From: Chrysochromulina tobinii
Taxonomy: Eukaryota; Haptophyta; Prymnesiales; Chrysochromulinaceae
Length of the DNA: 20,151 nt
Assembly: GCA_001275005.1 (NCBI GenBank)
Contig: JWZX01002824.1
Coordinates: 1 to 20,151 of the forward strand
Direction: 5' to 3'
Shown: positions 1-8,039 of the stretch, in pieces
Layout: every line of letters begins with the position of its first letter
Numbering within the stretch: position 1 is the first letter of the stretch
Position numbers and translations under genes: made by a program
The notes under the pieces: generated by a model
What the model was told of the DNA's origin: nothing
Database searches by the model: none
Seen by the model: the letters and a program-made list of their open reading frames with translations, nothing else

Positions 1-116
1 TGCCCGCCGCCGGTGCCCTGCAACCGGCGACCAGTTGAGGGAGTGGGCGTGTGGCCGTCTTCGGCACCCGCCACCACTCCGAAGAGCGCCAGCGTGACTG
101 CGATCGCCACCATCAT
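1..116 (-). CDS. N-terminus of a putative secreted/ER-targeted protein (partial, runs off left edge)
   Basis: On the minus strand a tandem ATG-ATG at 116-111 opens a frame that stays open to the window edge. The first residues read MMVAIAVTLALFGVVAGAED, a textbook signal peptide: hydrophobic core at about residues 3-16 and an A-x-A-like cleavage context near residue 18. A Thr/Pro/Gly/Arg-rich stretch follows. Upstream in the same frame there is no other ATG before a TGA at 200-198, which supports this start. Only about 38 codons are visible, so the mature product cannot be named. The gene is divergent from the SLC35C2-like gene and shares a roughly 265-bp upstream region with it. A chance frame is possible because the visible part is short. 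Confidence 0.4.
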   Translation of the reverse strand, partial: MMVAIAVTLALFGVVAGAEDGHTPTPSTGRRLQGTGGG

Positions 117-380
117 TCGAGCTCGCGCCGCATGTATCCGACACCCTTGGGCGGAAGTTTGAAAAGCCAACGGCGTCGCATTCCATTCACATGAAGCTCA
201 TCATAGTCTCTGCACAGTACAATGTACCGGTACACCGCGGTTTCGGTCGTCGCGCAGTCGTGCGGGTGTGCTGGTGGGTTCGAAGGTTGTGAGTCTGACT
301 TTTTACCGGTACGCAGGCGTCGAGCTTCGTAGGACGCCAAGGCAAGCGCCCGCGGAGTGGCCGTCAGCGGCCCCGACGAC
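117..380. promoter_or_regulatory. Shared divergent upstream region
   Basis: This stretch lies between two divergently oriented starts (minus-strand ATG at 116 and plus-strand ATG at 381), so it should hold both 5' UTRs and promoters. The tetranucleotide ACCGGTAC or TACCGGTAC-like motif recurs near 225-233 and 305-313. I see no TATA box I would trust. Function is inferred from position only. Confidence 0.3.
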
Positions 381-1637
381 ATGGCGCACAGCCTAGACGC
401 CCATATGTGGCTAGTGTACGTCGTTGGCTGGTACGCATCATCGTGCGCCATCATCTTCACCAACAAGTTCTTGCTCACGGATCGTGAGTTCAAGTTCCCA
501 TTCACCTTGGCCGCGATCACCAACGCAGTTGTTTTCTTGATCAGCTGGCTGTCGACACGACCGTCATGCTGGCGGCCCGAGCCGCTGCCCTGGCACACAA
601 CGCTGTACGTCGTTGCTCCGATCGGGCTGCTTACTGCGCTTGACATTGGCGTCTCCAACTGGGCGCTTGTGCATCTGTCGGTGGCGCTGCACACAATCGT
701 GCGCGGCACAGTGCCCGCCTTCGTCCTGGGCTTTTCTCTGCTGCTGAGGCTGCAGGAGCCCTCGTGGCTGATCGTGGGCTCCATTTTCACCGTGTGCGTC
801 GGCATCGGCTTCGCCGCGTACGGCGACGTCGACTGCGACGCCCTCGGGCTAGGTCTTGCGTTGCTCTCCTGCGTCTTCTCTGGCCTGCGCTGGGCGATGA
901 CGCAGGTGCTGGTCAAAGCGAGGCCGATCGATGCGCCGAACCTCCCGGATGCGCTCGGTTGGCGCCAACGCTCCCCTGTCGCCTCCATCTACCACGTGAC
1001 GCCCGCATGTGCGATTTGCTCGGCCTCAGCCGCGTGGGTGCTCGAGAGCCACGCGCTGCTCGAGAGCGGCGACAAGGTGCTCGCTTTCGCCCGTGGCGAG
1101 CTGCTCGTGTACAATGCATGCATCGGCGCGCTCGTCTTCGGGCTCCTCTTCTGTGAGTTCGGCCTCGTGCGACTCACCTCCTCCCTCTCCCTCTCGGTCC
1201 TCGGCGTCGCTAAGGAACTCGTGACCATCGTCGCGGCGGCGTACACACGAGGCGACTCGATCACACCGACCAACCTGTCTGGCTTCCTCCTTTGCGCCGC
1301 TGGCATACTCGCGTACCAGACGTCCACCCGCACCGCCGACAAGGCGCACAGCCTCGCCGACGGCGACGGTGGAGGTGGTGGCGGCGATGGCGACGGCGAC
1401 GGCGGAGGCGATGGGACGACCTACATGCCGCCATCTCCGTGTGCTGTGGGGAGTACCAAAAGTGGGGGTGGACACGGCGGGCACGGAGAGCGCCGTGGGC
1501 TGCGCTCTCAGCATGCGCACGAGTTGGGCTGCTTACCGTCGAGCGCCGTGCTGAGCGCCGTGCTAAGCGACGCGAGTAGAAGGGGCAGCCACGGCGGCGA
1601 GGGCGCCGACAGCGAGAATCACTCCCTGCTGCCTTGA
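381..1637 (+). CDS. SLC35C2-like nucleotide-sugar/triose-phosphate-translocator family transporter
   Basis: Predicted 418-residue multi-pass membrane protein of the drug/metabolite transporter superfamily, TPT branch. Family features visible: an N-terminal NKFLL helix pair (IIFTNKFLL), the segment LDIGVSNWALVHLSVALHTI matching the LDVGLSNWS...SLYTM region of SLC35C2, LRWAMTQVLV matching its RWTLTQML, and LTSSLSLSVLGVAKELVTI matching its TSSLTLSIAGIFKEV. SLC35C2 proteins act in the early secretory pathway and have been linked to GDP-fucose supply; the substrate here is inferred. The start is the first ATG after an in-frame TAG at 330-332. About 100 C-terminal residues form a cytosolic-type Gly/Asp/Ser-rich tail including a (GGN)n stretch. 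The tail ends in ENHSLLP, which fits an acidic dileucine sorting signal (ExxxLL). No intron is needed. The stop lies 100 bp before the next gene, same strand. Confidence 0.85.
   Translation: MAHSLDAHMWLVYVVGWYASSCAIIFTNKFLLTDREFKFPFTLAAITNAVVFLISWLSTRPSCWRPEPLPWHTTLYVVAPIGLLTALDIGVSNWALVHLSVALHTIVRGTVPAFVLGFSLLLRLQEPSWLIVGSIFTVCVGIGFAAYGDVDCDALGLGLALLSCVFSGLRWAMTQVLVKARPIDAPNLPDALGWRQRSPVASIYHVTPACAICSASAAWVLESHALLESGDKVLAFARGELLVYNACIGALVFGLLFCEFGLVRLTSSLSLSVLGVAKELVTIVAAAYTRGDSITPTNLSGFLLCAAGILAYQTSTRTADKAHSLADGDGGGGGGDGDGDGGGDGTTYMPPSPCAVGSTKSGGGHGGHGERRGLRSQHAHELGCLPSSAVLSAVLSDASRRGSHGGEGADSENHSLLP
1359..1415 (+). repeat. In-frame GGN/GAC-rich low-complexity tract
   Basis: A trinucleotide-type tract of GGC, GGT, GGA and GAC codons within the SLC35C2-like gene encodes a run of about 19 Gly/Asp residues just after the last membrane helix. 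It is a likely length-variable site. Confidence 0.8.
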
Positions 1638-1737
1638 TACCTGAGAGATAAAGAGACAGGTTTGCTTCTGAAATGCGCGCAACTCCCCTACACGGAGCAT
1701 CGTCAAACTCTCGGAGATCTGCGAGAGATTTATTGAC

Positions 1738-2496
1738 ATGCGCGTTGTCGGGTTGCTCTTCATCCTCGCGTCGGCCACACGTGCCGACGTTGAGAGCTCC
1801 TGGTGTACGCAGCGGCAGCAGCCGCTGCAGCCACTGCTGCAGCGTAGCACGTCCTTGTCGCGGCGGCACAGTCCAGCTGGCTCGGGTGGCTCGGTCGTAC
1901 TGGCCGCCAGAAAGCTGTGCACGACTCCTGGGCTGCTGGCGGCGGCTGGTGGTCACAACACGTCGCTGATGCAGCGCCACATCCGGGGCTTCGTCTTTGG
2001 CGGCATGGACGGCATCCTGACGACTTTTGCCCTCCTCGCAGCCGCTGAAGGCTCGCAGCACTCGTCGTCTTCGCTCACGCTCGTAATCGGACTGTCGACC
2101 GTGCTCGCGGACGCCCTGTCGATGGCGGCGGGCGAGTACCTGTCAGCCAAGGCCGAGGATGACATCTCCGGTGCCAGCGCAGACGAGCCGCCGCCGCTCG
2201 AGAAAGCGATTGCGATGTTCGTCGCGTTCACCAGCTTCGGCTGCATGCCTCTCATGGCGTACATCGTCTCAGCATTGATCGCGCATCACTCGGGGATCGC
2301 GGCGGACCCTCGCGCCTCGTTCTTGCTTTCGACGGGCATCTCGGGACTCTCGCTCTTCGCGCTTGGCGCCATCAAGAGCCGCTTCGGTGACACAGGGGAT
2401 TGGCTCAAGTCTGGCCTCGAGGTGACCGGCGTGGGCGGGTGCGCGGCGACGGTGGCATTCTTCACCGCGAAATTGATCGACCAGCACTTGGGATGA
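1738..2496 (+). CDS. VIT/CCC1 (DUF125) family metal transporter, short-loop VTL type, with N-terminal presequence
   Basis: Predicted 252 residues. Residues about 85-252 match the vacuolar iron transporter family: FGGMDGILTTFALLAAA (TM1 with the conserved Asp at residue 91), LSTVLADALSMAAGEYLSAK (TM2 with the SMAAGEYLS signature), then TM3 about 158-182, TM4 about 193-212 and TM5 about 230-247. Proteins of this family move Fe(II) or Mn(II) into vacuoles. The loop between TM2 and TM3 is only about 20 residues, so the long Glu-rich metal-binding helices of plant VIT1 are missing, as in VIT-like (VTL/nodulin-21) proteins. Residues 1-17 (MRVVGLLFILASATRAD) resemble a signal peptide, followed by about 65 Ser/Arg/Gln/Pro-rich residues. 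That could be a two-part presequence for a secondary plastid or simply a secretory leader plus linker. There is no intron. Confidence 0.88.
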   Translation: MRVVGLLFILASATRADVESSWCTQRQQPLQPLLQRSTSLSRRHSPAGSGGSVVLAARKLCTTPGLLAAAGGHNTSLMQRHIRGFVFGGMDGILTTFALLAAAEGSQHSSSSLTLVIGLSTVLADALSMAAGEYLSAKAEDDISGASADEPPPLEKAIAMFVAFTSFGCMPLMAYIVSALIAHHSGIAADPRASFLLSTGISGLSLFALGAIKSRFGDTGDWLKSGLEVTGVGGCAATVAFFTAKLIDQHLG

Positions 2497-2764
2497 ACTG
2501 ATGAGAAGAGACATTACAGGGCGCCCCGGTCACATACACATTCTCACGACATACGGTTGCGGTATCGCACCGCAACCGCAGGAGCAGCGCGCGGGCGCGG
2601 GGGCCGCTAAAACCGCTAAACGGGACGGCGCTTCGGTTAGAGACGCGCTCTAACGCACGTTGGTCTGAGCGAGGGAAGTCTATTTCAATGATCGCGCCCG
2701 GTCACCCGTCCTAATTGAATGAGATCAGGTTCCATTAGTACAACTTTCTGTCTGTCTCTGAGAG
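2497..2764. other. Convergent intergenic spacer
   Basis: This is the spacer between the 3' ends of the VIT-like gene (+) and the minus-strand small gene. It should contain both 3' UTRs. A short near-repeat CCGCTAAAACCGCTAAACGG lies around 2605-2624. No coding frame or RNA gene was recognised. Confidence 0.4.
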
Positions 2765-3298
2765 TCAATGGGCGGTGTCAGGGGCAATATTGTGCCACAC
2801 CGGGTGCGCACCACCACGATAGGTGGGCCCCTGCGGAAGGCCAAACAGACCCACCAAACCGGGACGCATGATGACATCGCCACTTGCGGCGTCGACCACC
2901 GACCCGCATTTGCCACAGCAATGTCCCGGCTTCATGATCCAAGCAAACGTCTGCTGCGCGTCTCGCCATTCATGCTCGCCACCTTGCATGCAGCCCCCCG
3001 CGAGCAGCCGGTCCAGCTCAGCCTGCCAGGCAGCGAGAATCACGGTGGCTCTCGGGAGCGCCACTATCGGCTGGATACGCCATTGCACCACGCCCTGTGC
3101 GTCCTGGCATGTAAAGCATTTCTCACATGAGCGCCCAGTCCCTCGTGCGCCGTCGTACTCCACCCAACTGTGCTCTTCGCCATCAGCCAAGCAGGCACTG
3201 CCTTCTCCCCGGAGATCGACCTCGGTAATGCGCTGCAGCATTTCGAGCGCCGTAGCTTCCGCGTGGTCCTCTTCTTCTCCCTCTCGACCTTCAGGCAT
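2765..3298 (-). CDS. Unrecognised 177-residue protein with two putative zinc-binding repeats
   Basis: I do not recognise the family. The frame is open for 177 codons from ATG at 3298 to TGA at 2767-2765, and an in-frame TGA lies upstream with no ATG between. The start is acidic (MPEGREGEEED). Two repeats share the order H-x-W, then C-x-K-C or C-x-x-C, then D-A-x-G: repeat 1 has H43, W45, C58, C61 and DAQGV; repeat 2 has H109, W111, C128, C131 and DAASGDV. The paired Cys with His suggests metal binding, probably one site per repeat or a shared one; this is inference. It is convergent with the VIT-like gene. The internal symmetry argues for a real gene, but a longer 5' part joined by splicing cannot be excluded. 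Confidence 0.5.
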   Translation of the reverse strand: MPEGREGEEEDHAEATALEMLQRITEVDLRGEGSACLADGEEHSWVEYDGARGTGRSCEKCFTCQDAQGVVQWRIQPIVALPRATVILAAWQAELDRLLAGGCMQGGEHEWRDAQQTFAWIMKPGHCCGKCGSVVDAASGDVIMRPGLVGLFGLPQGPTYRGGAHPVWHNIAPDTAH

Positions 3299-3416
3299 CG
3301 GCTCCTTGGTCTCGATGCCGCCCTGCCTGCCCCAAGACCGTGCTGCTCACCGTGCTGTCGGAACATGAGAACAAAAAGGGTTCACAGTTAGCATAAACAG
3401 TGGGTTCAACAAAAGA

Positions 3417-3495
3417 GCGCGAGATTTTGAACTTAGGGAAGGGTTTCAACACTCAGGTAGTCACCCTATCGCGTGATGCGCGAGATTTTGACCTT
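3417..3495 (+). repeat. 18-bp direct repeat pair
   Basis: GCGCGAGATTTTGAACTT at 3417-3434 recurs as GCGCGAGATTTTGACCTT at 3478-3495, with one difference in 18. The copies lie 61 bp apart and upstream of the minus-strand small gene. They could be paired binding sites or a decayed duplication. Confidence 0.6.
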
Positions 3496-3807
3496 GCTGG
3501 GGGAGGGAAGCAACTTAGTTTCCCCATCGAGAGCGGGTAATAATAAAAGGTTAAAACGTCGGGTCGTCGCTTCGGTCCGTTCTCGCTTGCCATGTGCTCG
3601 CTGGCGCCTGGCCGGCGCAGTAACTTCGAGGAGTAAGTCACAAATCAGCGCAAGAAACTAACCCCGCAAATCGTGACGCGCCACCCGAGACCCGTGTGGC
3701 GCGCAGACCGCAGTCCCAAAACGGGAGATCGGAGAACGGGTCCGAGCTCCGACATCGCCGAACTGCGCGTCTATGTCGGTCGTGTTCCGCCTGTCCGGCC
3801 GCGAACC

Positions 3808-3955
3808 AGGAGCCAGGAGCCAGGTGCGTCCCACTCCCCCAGACCTCCAGCCTCCCCACACCCCTGGACCAGGCTGGAGCCCCTGACCCTTTTGAGCCTC
3901 CAGCCACGCCTCTGGTCCCTGGTGCTGGTCCCGCCTGGACGCTGGAGCCTGGGCG
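3808..3955. repeat. CCAGG/CCTGG-rich low-complexity foldback tract
   Basis: The tract is made of recurring AGCCAGG, CCTGG, GCTGGAG and CTCCAGC words on both strands. One clear inverted repeat pairs GGACCAGGCTGGAG (3866-3879) with CTCCAGCC (3898-3905) and CTGGTCC (3912-3918), with a 6-nt bulge. No coding role is seen. Confidence 0.6.
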
Positions 3956-4126
3956 ATCCCAGCTACACAACCCAGGACCAACGCGTATAGTACAGTTACT
4001 TCGCGAGCACGAGATGCACTCGCGGATGCCAGTCGTATATCCATATATCCTGCCGCACCTCTATCCGTTGCGCACACTCTCTCACACAGCCTCTCACCTT
4101 CGATTCTCTGGCTCCGTGTGTTCTCC

Positions 4127-4149
4127 GGGGGGACGTTCAACGTCCCCCC
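4127..4149. repeat. Perfect 23-nt palindrome
   Basis: GGGGGGACGTT, a single C, then AACGTCCCCCC: 11-bp arms with one central base, containing ACGTT/AACGT. It lies in the non-coding space downstream of the kinesin gene. It could be a dimeric transcription-factor site or a hairpin; function unknown. Confidence 0.65.
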
Positions 4150-4267
4150 ACACCTTTTGCATGCCCTCCACGTAGCGTCACGCATCTCGTGCCTCTCCCC
4201 TTGCGTGTGCACTCAGCCACGCGTCGCCCCACTGCGGACCATCAGCCCTCTCGACCACTTGCCACTA

Positions 4268-4366
4268 CAGATCTCGCCGAGCTTCAGATCTCATCTCGCC
4301 GAGCTTCAGATCTCATCTCGCCGAGCCTCAGATCTCATCTCGCCGAGCCTCAGATCTCGCCGAGCA
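4268..4366. repeat. 22-bp tandem repeat overlapping the kinesin stop codon
   Basis: About three complete 22-bp units beginning CAGATCTCATCTCGCCGAGC (plus CT or TT) are flanked on each side by a 16-17-bp shorter version lacking the internal CATCT. On the minus strand each unit repeats the last kinesin codons and stop (CTC GGC GAG AT...TGA). The array therefore looks like an expansion of the end of the coding sequence into the 3' UTR. Confidence 0.8.
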
Positions 4367-7300
4367 ACTCACGCTTGCGCTGCAGGAGGGCATCAAGCTT
4401 CGCCTCCGCCTCCTCGGCGCCCACGAGCACGTTGGCGACCACCTCGTGCGCGATCGTCTGCTGAGTCGTCTTCGCGGCAGAGTCATCAGCGGCGACGGCG
4501 GCACGCAGCCGTCCAAAGAGGGCGGCACGGTCGCCGGACGTGTCGAGGCTGCGCTTCTCGAGGGCATCTCGCAGCTCTGCGAGGGAGAAGCGGCTCATAC
4601 CTCCCTTGTCGAGCGACAAGAGGTCGAGGTCGACTTGCACGACGCCCGCCGCCACGTCGCCCAGGTTGACCTCGGAATCGCCGAGATCGGTCGTCTTCGT
4701 GGCGACGAAGTTCTCTTTGAAATCGACGACATCGTACCGGGTCGTCACACGGCGCTCCCAGCGCTGGTCGCGCACGATGATCGCCTGCTGCTCCGCAATC
4801 TGCCGATCGAGATCCTCGACAAGTCGCTTGAGCGCCGCCGCGCCGTCGCCTGCGCCCCGGCCGCGCATCTCGACACGCGAGCAGCTCTCGCCGAAGCGGA
4901 GCGATTGGATGGACTCGACGGCGTTCCGTGGCTCGAGGGAGGCGCACACGAGCACTGTGGTGCGCGCGCCGCCATTGAGGGCGTCCTTGAGGAGCAGCGT
5001 GAGCTTCGAGTCCGCAAAGGGCACGTGGCACGGCTTGCCCTGGGCACGCAGCTCGTCGCGGGAGATGAGCTTCTCGATGCACCGCTGGAGCGCGAAGAGC
5101 CCCACGTTGATGTTCAAGGACTCCTGGAGCCGCTGCCGGTGCTGATAGTACTCGGCCCACGTGATGCGGCTGATCTCCTCTCCGCCCGACGAGATCACGA
5201 GCGACCTGAAATCGTCCGCCGCACCCGATTTGGACAACTTCTCGGAGCCGCCGAGATCAGCGAGGAAGAGTCGCGAGATGCGCTCGACGCCGTCGCACGT
5301 CTGCGTCAGGGACAGGATGAAGAGGGCGTGTGCGCGGCTCGAGCGCTCGTTCATCGCGGTCGCCGCCTTACGCTTGCACGAGTCGCCCTGCGCGATGAGC
5401 CCAAGGGCGCCCTCCACCGAATCGATCGGCACGTCGGCGCGTCCGCTGAGCACCCACCGGTGCGCATGAAAGTGGTTGTCGGCGCCGCCGTCGGACGCGC
5501 CGATCTGGGCACCCTCGCGCAACAGGTCGGTCACCTCGTTGCCAAAGACCTCGACGTACGCCACGCTGACTGTCGCGTCGATGCCGAGGGTGCGTCGGTG
5601 CTCGACCGCACCGATGAGCTCCTCGCACACACGCGGCACGAGCCCGCGGCGCGAGGCCGCACGCCCGAGGCGCGGGTCGGCCGTGCCATCGCCGAACATC
5701 GTGTGCGTCTTGCCGGCTCCAGTCTGCCCGTACACGAGCACGCAGGCTGAGTGGCCGTTGAGGAAATCGGCGACGGCACCGCGCCCGCAGAGCTCGTAGA
5801 CGCTCTCCTGGCTCTGCTGCACGTCGAAGACGCGCTCAAAGGCAAACGGGCGCAGGCCGCAGCCGGGCGCCATTGTGAGCACCTCCGCCCGCTCCTCCGA
5901 GACGGAGATGATCGCCGCGCGCGTGTCGCTACTGGTAGCATCGGGACCATCCGCGCTTGATTCGTCTCCTTTGCCCTTGGCGGCGCCGCCGCTGTTTCCG
6001 GCGACGCCCTCGGCCTCATTCTCCTTGCCGCCGGCCACGAGCGCGTACGGCGCGCGCTTCTCCCTCGCCTCCTTTGCAGCCGCCTCCTTGGACGCCGCTA
6101 GGGCTAGAGCGTCCTGGCGATGGCGCTCCTTCTCCGCCGCGCGCGCGGCCCGGGCAGCCTCGATGGTCGCAAGGCGAGACGCCTCACGAGCGGCCTCGCG
6201 CGCCGCCTTGGCACGGGCCTCCGCCTCGCCCAGCACGTGCTGCATATGCTCTTGCGTCGCCCGAAAGATCTCAGGCAGACGGCCGTTGAGCTTTCGGTTG
6301 TGGGACAGCATGCACGCGCGGTCGGCCGCCTCGCAAGAGTCAAAGACGACGAAGGCTTCGACCAAAGCGCGCGCGCTCGCACCCTCGGGGGGGCCGAGCA
6401 GGTACACGGGCCGGTGCGACGCGGGCGGGCGCGGCGTCTGGTCACCGGCCAGCTGTCCAAAGAAGGCGAGGATCTGCTCCTCGCTGGTGCCAGCCGGCAT
6501 GGAGGTGAGCTGGACGATGCCAGTCATGCACACCTGTGGGGAGAGGGGAGGCTCGGCGCCGTGGTGAGCACTTGCATGCACAGGGCCCGGCCGGCATGGA
6601 GGTGAGCTGGACGATGCCAGTCATGCTCACCGGGGCCTCGGCAATGAAGGTGGAGTTCCAGAGGCTAGCCTGAGCCCCCGCCTCCATTGGCGCCTGCGCA
6701 GTTGACGCCTCGGAATCCCCACGATCGAACAGGGCAGCCTCGACACGGTTGGCCGGGGCCGCCGCCTGGGCCGCCACCGCCGCGCCCGCCACCACCTCAT
6801 CCGCCTCGTTGTGCCCGCCCTGACGACGTCCTGGCGTCGCCCTGCCGAGGCCCATATGAGGCTTGCGGCGCGCGCGCTCGGCCATCCAGGGCGCTTCGGC
6901 CTCCATGATCCTGTTGTGAGCCTCGGCGGCGGCGGCTTGCTTCGCCTCGAGCGCGGCGAGGGCACTCTCCGAGGGACGTTCACCCACCGCCACCACGCAG
7001 TCCTCCATGACGCATGCCTCCCCGCTCGCCGCGCTGCCGGCCGTGCCGCCGCGCGCCTTGGCCTTGGCGGCGGCCTCCTGCTGCATGACGATGCGCATGG
7101 CCTTGGCCTGCGAGCAGCCGTGCTTGGCGCGCACCATCGACACGCGCTGGTGCAGCGGGATGACTACCACGTCGCCCTCGTTGTTCGCGTCAGTGCCACC
7201 CGCGGTCGCGACCGCCGGGCGGAAGCGCGCGCACACGCTCACGCTGAACGTCTCAGCGTCCTTCAGCTTCTTGGCCGCGGCGGCGGCCTCCCGTGCGCGC

Positions 7301-7746
7301 TCGAGCCGCCAGAGCGCCTCCGCCTCGTCGGTGGACCCCTCCTCAGCATCCAGTTCCGCCTCGAGCGGCGGAGTGGCGAGCGCGCCATCGGCGGGCAGCT
7401 CCTTGTGCTTCCACAGGTCGCGCTTGCGCCACAGCATCGCAAAGTGTGCCTTCCACCCGTTCGAGTTCGGGCACAGGCCCGCAGGCACGTAAAGCTTGCA
7501 CTCGTCACGCAGCCGCTCGCACAGCCACTGCCAATAGGGCTCACCATCGCCCACGAGCAGCGCGTTCCTCCACGCCTTGCAGACGCAAGGCGCGGAGCCG
7601 CGCGCCGTCCAGTCCGCGTGCAGCAGCACGACGTTCAGCGTGTCCAGAAAGTTGGAAGATGTTGCGAGCGAGTCGGGAACACGAGCGGGCGAGGCCATGA
7701 AAAGGTGTCCGCTTTGAAAGACGCGGCAGTTAGCCTCGGCGTTCAT
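4350..7746 (-). CDS. Kinesin-like motor protein with N-terminal F-box-like region, inserted RRM and C-terminal SAP-like motif
   Basis: Two exons, 7746..6631 and 6533..4350, joined in phase 0 across a 97-bp GT-AG intron, give 1099 residues. An F-box-like segment lies at about 33-80 (CVCKAWR then W-x-W-LCERL). Kinesin strand beta-1 is at about 167-176 (FSVSVCARFRP). Residues about 376-470 form an RNA recognition motif of the hnRNP H/ESRP type (GIVQLTSMPAGTSEEQILAF, VEAFVVFDS, EIFRATQEHM). Ala/Glu/Lys helix follows to about 535. The motor resumes near 602: P-loop GQTGAGKT 641-648, switch I NERSSRAH 767-774, switch II DLGGSE 798-803, and VPFADSKLTLLLKDAL near 876. A SAP-like motif (LAELRDALEKRSLDTSGD) sits near 1023-1040. 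Proteins with this motor hydrolyse ATP on microtubules; RNA or ubiquitin-ligase links are inference from domains. Met17 is an alternative start. It is divergent from the sugar-pathway gene. Confidence 0.85.
6493..6630 (-). repeat. 41-bp direct duplication at the 5' ends of the kinesin intron and exon 2
   Basis: On the minus strand the first 41 bases of the intron (6630-6590) match the first 41 bases of exon 2 (6533-6493) at 40 positions. The only difference is GTGAGC versus GTGTGC, which makes the upstream copy a better splice donor. The offset of 97 bp equals the intron length. The remaining intron (6589-6534) ends CCCCACAG and does not match exon 2. Confidence 0.9.
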
Positions 7747-7806
7747 ATTCGGAACAGTACCTTGTGTGTCGATTCAACTGACCCTTTCGCATATTTGCAG
7801 CGTTCA

Positions 7807-7844
7807 TTCACAACACACCAACACGTTCACAACACACCAACAGA
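7807..7844. repeat. 19-bp tandem duplication
   Basis: TTCACAACACACCAACACG at 7807-7825 is followed directly by TTCACAACACACCAACAGA at 7826-7844. The last two bases differ. It is A/C-rich and sits between the two divergent genes. Confidence 0.8.
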
Positions 7845-7981
7845 GGGAGACAGTTGGGGGAGTGCTTGAAAGACGCGGAAACTCGTCTTCCCACAGAACA
7901 CGGGTTGCGAAGTGCTTGCAACGTGATTGGGGCACTTCCTCTTCACGAGGTTTCAAATTGTGTGGACACTTTGTCCACGCC

Positions 7982-8038
7982 ATGTTTAGGGGCCAAACTC
8001 ATATCCACGGAGTTTCGGCGCAGAGCCCGCTCCATTAG
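7982..8038 (+). promoter_or_regulatory. Upstream open reading frame (18 codons) abutting the main start
   Basis: ATG at 7982 opens 18 codons closed by TAG at 8036-8038; the main ATG starts at 8040. If this part of the 5' UTR is transcribed, main-frame translation would need leaky scanning or reinitiation. It is only positional evidence. Confidence 0.3.
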
Positions 8039-8039
8039 A

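Larger units (their letters stand above)
3369..4267. other. Intergenic region without a convincing gene
   Basis: Frames on both strands (for example 3658-4212 on the minus strand and 3696-4175 on the plus strand) are Pro/Arg/Ser-rich, lack any domain pattern and overlap repeats, so no gene is called. The region holds an 18-bp direct repeat pair, a CCAGG/CCTGG-rich foldback tract and a perfect 23-nt palindrome, listed separately. It may include the 5' region of the minus-strand small gene. Confidence 0.5.
7747..8039. promoter_or_regulatory. Divergent upstream region of the kinesin and sugar-pathway genes
   Basis: This 293-bp spacer separates the kinesin ATG (7746, minus) from the ATG at 8040 (plus). 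It contains a 19-bp tandem duplication at 7807-7844 and, just before the downstream gene, an 18-codon upstream reading frame (ATG 7982, TAG 8036-8038) that ends one base before the main ATG. Promoter function is inferred from position. Confidence 0.35.

Noticed and set aside
268-296. GGTTCGAA reminiscent of a tRNA T-loop
   Set aside because: The flanking bases do not form a T-stem and no acceptor or anticodon arm can be folded around it.
113-988. 291-codon minus-strand frame
   Set aside because: It is mostly antisense to the SLC35C2-like gene, and its stop overlaps the better-supported signal-peptide start at 116.
1261-2061. 266-codon minus-strand frame
   Set aside because: It is antisense to the SLC35C2-like tail and the start of the VIT-like gene, Arg-rich, with no domain.
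3658-4212. 184-codon minus-strand frame in the intergenic region
   Set aside because: It reads through the CCAGG-rich tract and the palindrome; composition follows the repeats and no family pattern is present.
4446-5750. 434-codon plus-strand frame opposite the kinesin motor
   Set aside because: It is antisense to a domain with clear kinesin motifs; GC-rich codon use leaves long open antisense frames. No domain pattern is seen in it.
6811-7869. 352-codon plus-strand frame
   Set aside because: It is antisense to kinesin exon 1, His/Arg/Leu-rich, and shows no recognisable motif.
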